From: an uncultured Fimbriimonadales bacterium
GTDB lineage: Bacteria; Armatimonadota; Fimbriimonadia; Fimbriimonadales; GBS-DC
Assembly (NCBI GenBank): GCA_937925775.1
Contig: CALAMM010000033.1
Location: 1-10,938, forward strand
Length of the DNA: 10,938 bases
Reading direction: 5' to 3'
Both the position numbers and the translations under genes were made by a program. The notes under the pieces were generated by a model, which saw nothing but the letters and a program-made list of their open reading frames with translations, did not search any database and was not told the DNA's origin. Shown here piece after piece: positions 10,677-10,938 of the stretch (its first letter is position 1; each line of letters begins with the position of its first letter).

Positions 10677-10938
10677 ATGCGATTGCTTAGAGGATTCATG
10701 GGTTGCTTCAGCGTTATCGTCGCTTCACAACTCGGCGGCGCACAAGTAGAAGTAGCAGACGCGCCTGCGCCGAGCCTCGACCCGCAACAGATTTCTGCGC
10801 CCTTTGTGCCCAACGAGCTGGTCGTCGGTCTCGAATCGGGCGATTGGGCGCTACCCCTGCAGGCGATGGAGATGGTGGGCACTATCGCGTCGCACAACCC
10901 GCCCATCAACGCCTATGTGGTGCGCCTCGCTCCCGAAA
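10677..10938 (+). CDS. Start of a secreted subtilase-like protein (3' end outside window)
   Basis: ATG 10677 has GGAGG 6 bases upstream; 87 codons are visible and the frame stays open. Residues 1-22 look like a signal peptide (MRLLRGFMGCFSVIVASQLG, then GAQ). After a Pro/Ala-rich stretch, VPNELVVGLESG and, about 30 residues later, AYVVRLAPE match the layout of the N-terminal prodomain of fervidolysin/subtilisin-type serine proteases (VPGE-[LI]-[IV]-V and a later V-V-R/K-L strand). The catalytic domain is not in the window, so protease activity is inferred only. It is host chromosome. Confidence 0.6.
   Translation, partial: MRLLRGFMGCFSVIVASQLGGAQVEVADAPAPSLDPQQISAPFVPNELVVGLESGDWALPLQAMEMVGTIASHNPPINAYVVRLAPE

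Noticed and set aside
1..10938. CRISPR array, toxin-antitoxin pair or restriction system
   Set aside because: No regularly spaced short repeats and no matching protein pairs were seen; the two HTH genes fit regulation of the element better.

Overview
The window comes from a bacterial chromosome of moderately high GC with plain bacterial gene structure (Shine-Dalgarno starts, TATAAT-type -10 boxes). It carries an integrated mobile element. Host identity cannot be fixed from sequence; secreted TPR and subtilase-like proteins next to NAD kinase would suit a free-living, possibly thermophilic lineage such as Armatimonadota, but that is a guess.

Layout. (1) 1-1330: the end of an unrecognised replication-type protein, a VRR-NUC nuclease, then about 370 gene-free bases with hairpins and a candidate small RNA. 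This looks like a second mobile element or its remains. (2) 1331-8167: an element bounded by two direct copies of a tRNA-Arg(CCG) gene, repeat period 6,761 bp. Nearly all of its genes lie on the minus strand: a tyrosine integrase at the right end, an XRE repressor-like gene, a CHC2/Toprim primase fused to a RecA-like helicase, a Cro-like HTH gene, a 60-aa protein, a 402-aa protein that may be a P-loop-less ATPase relative, and a terminase-small-subunit-like protein. One 68-aa gene points the other way. No capsid, tail or large terminase gene is present, so the content resembles a phage satellite (PICI-like) or a small replicative integrative element. (3) 8168-10938: host genes, namely a secreted TPR protein followed by NAD kinase in one operon, then the start of a secreted subtilase-like protein.

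The main discovery is that the integrase appears to be split by its own integration. At the right end its reading frame runs upstream to the 3' end of the tRNA and on through the tRNA, with no ATG, GTG or TTG upstream of an internal GTG. At the left end, just inside the element, a minus-strand ATG with a perfect AGGAGG Shine-Dalgarno opens a frame that enters the other tRNA copy in exactly the same phase. Excising the element between the two tRNA copies would fuse 28 N-terminal codons, 24 tRNA-encoded codons and 319 C-terminal codons into a 371-aa integrase with all catalytic residues. This is the arrangement known from archaeal SSV-type integrases, here in an apparently bacterial element.

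The second striking structure is a perfect 45-bp inverted repeat, each arm itself built from an inverted 13-bp word, inside the primase-helicase gene. It lies between two protein domains and is a good candidate for the replication origin, analogous to the origin inside lambda gene O.
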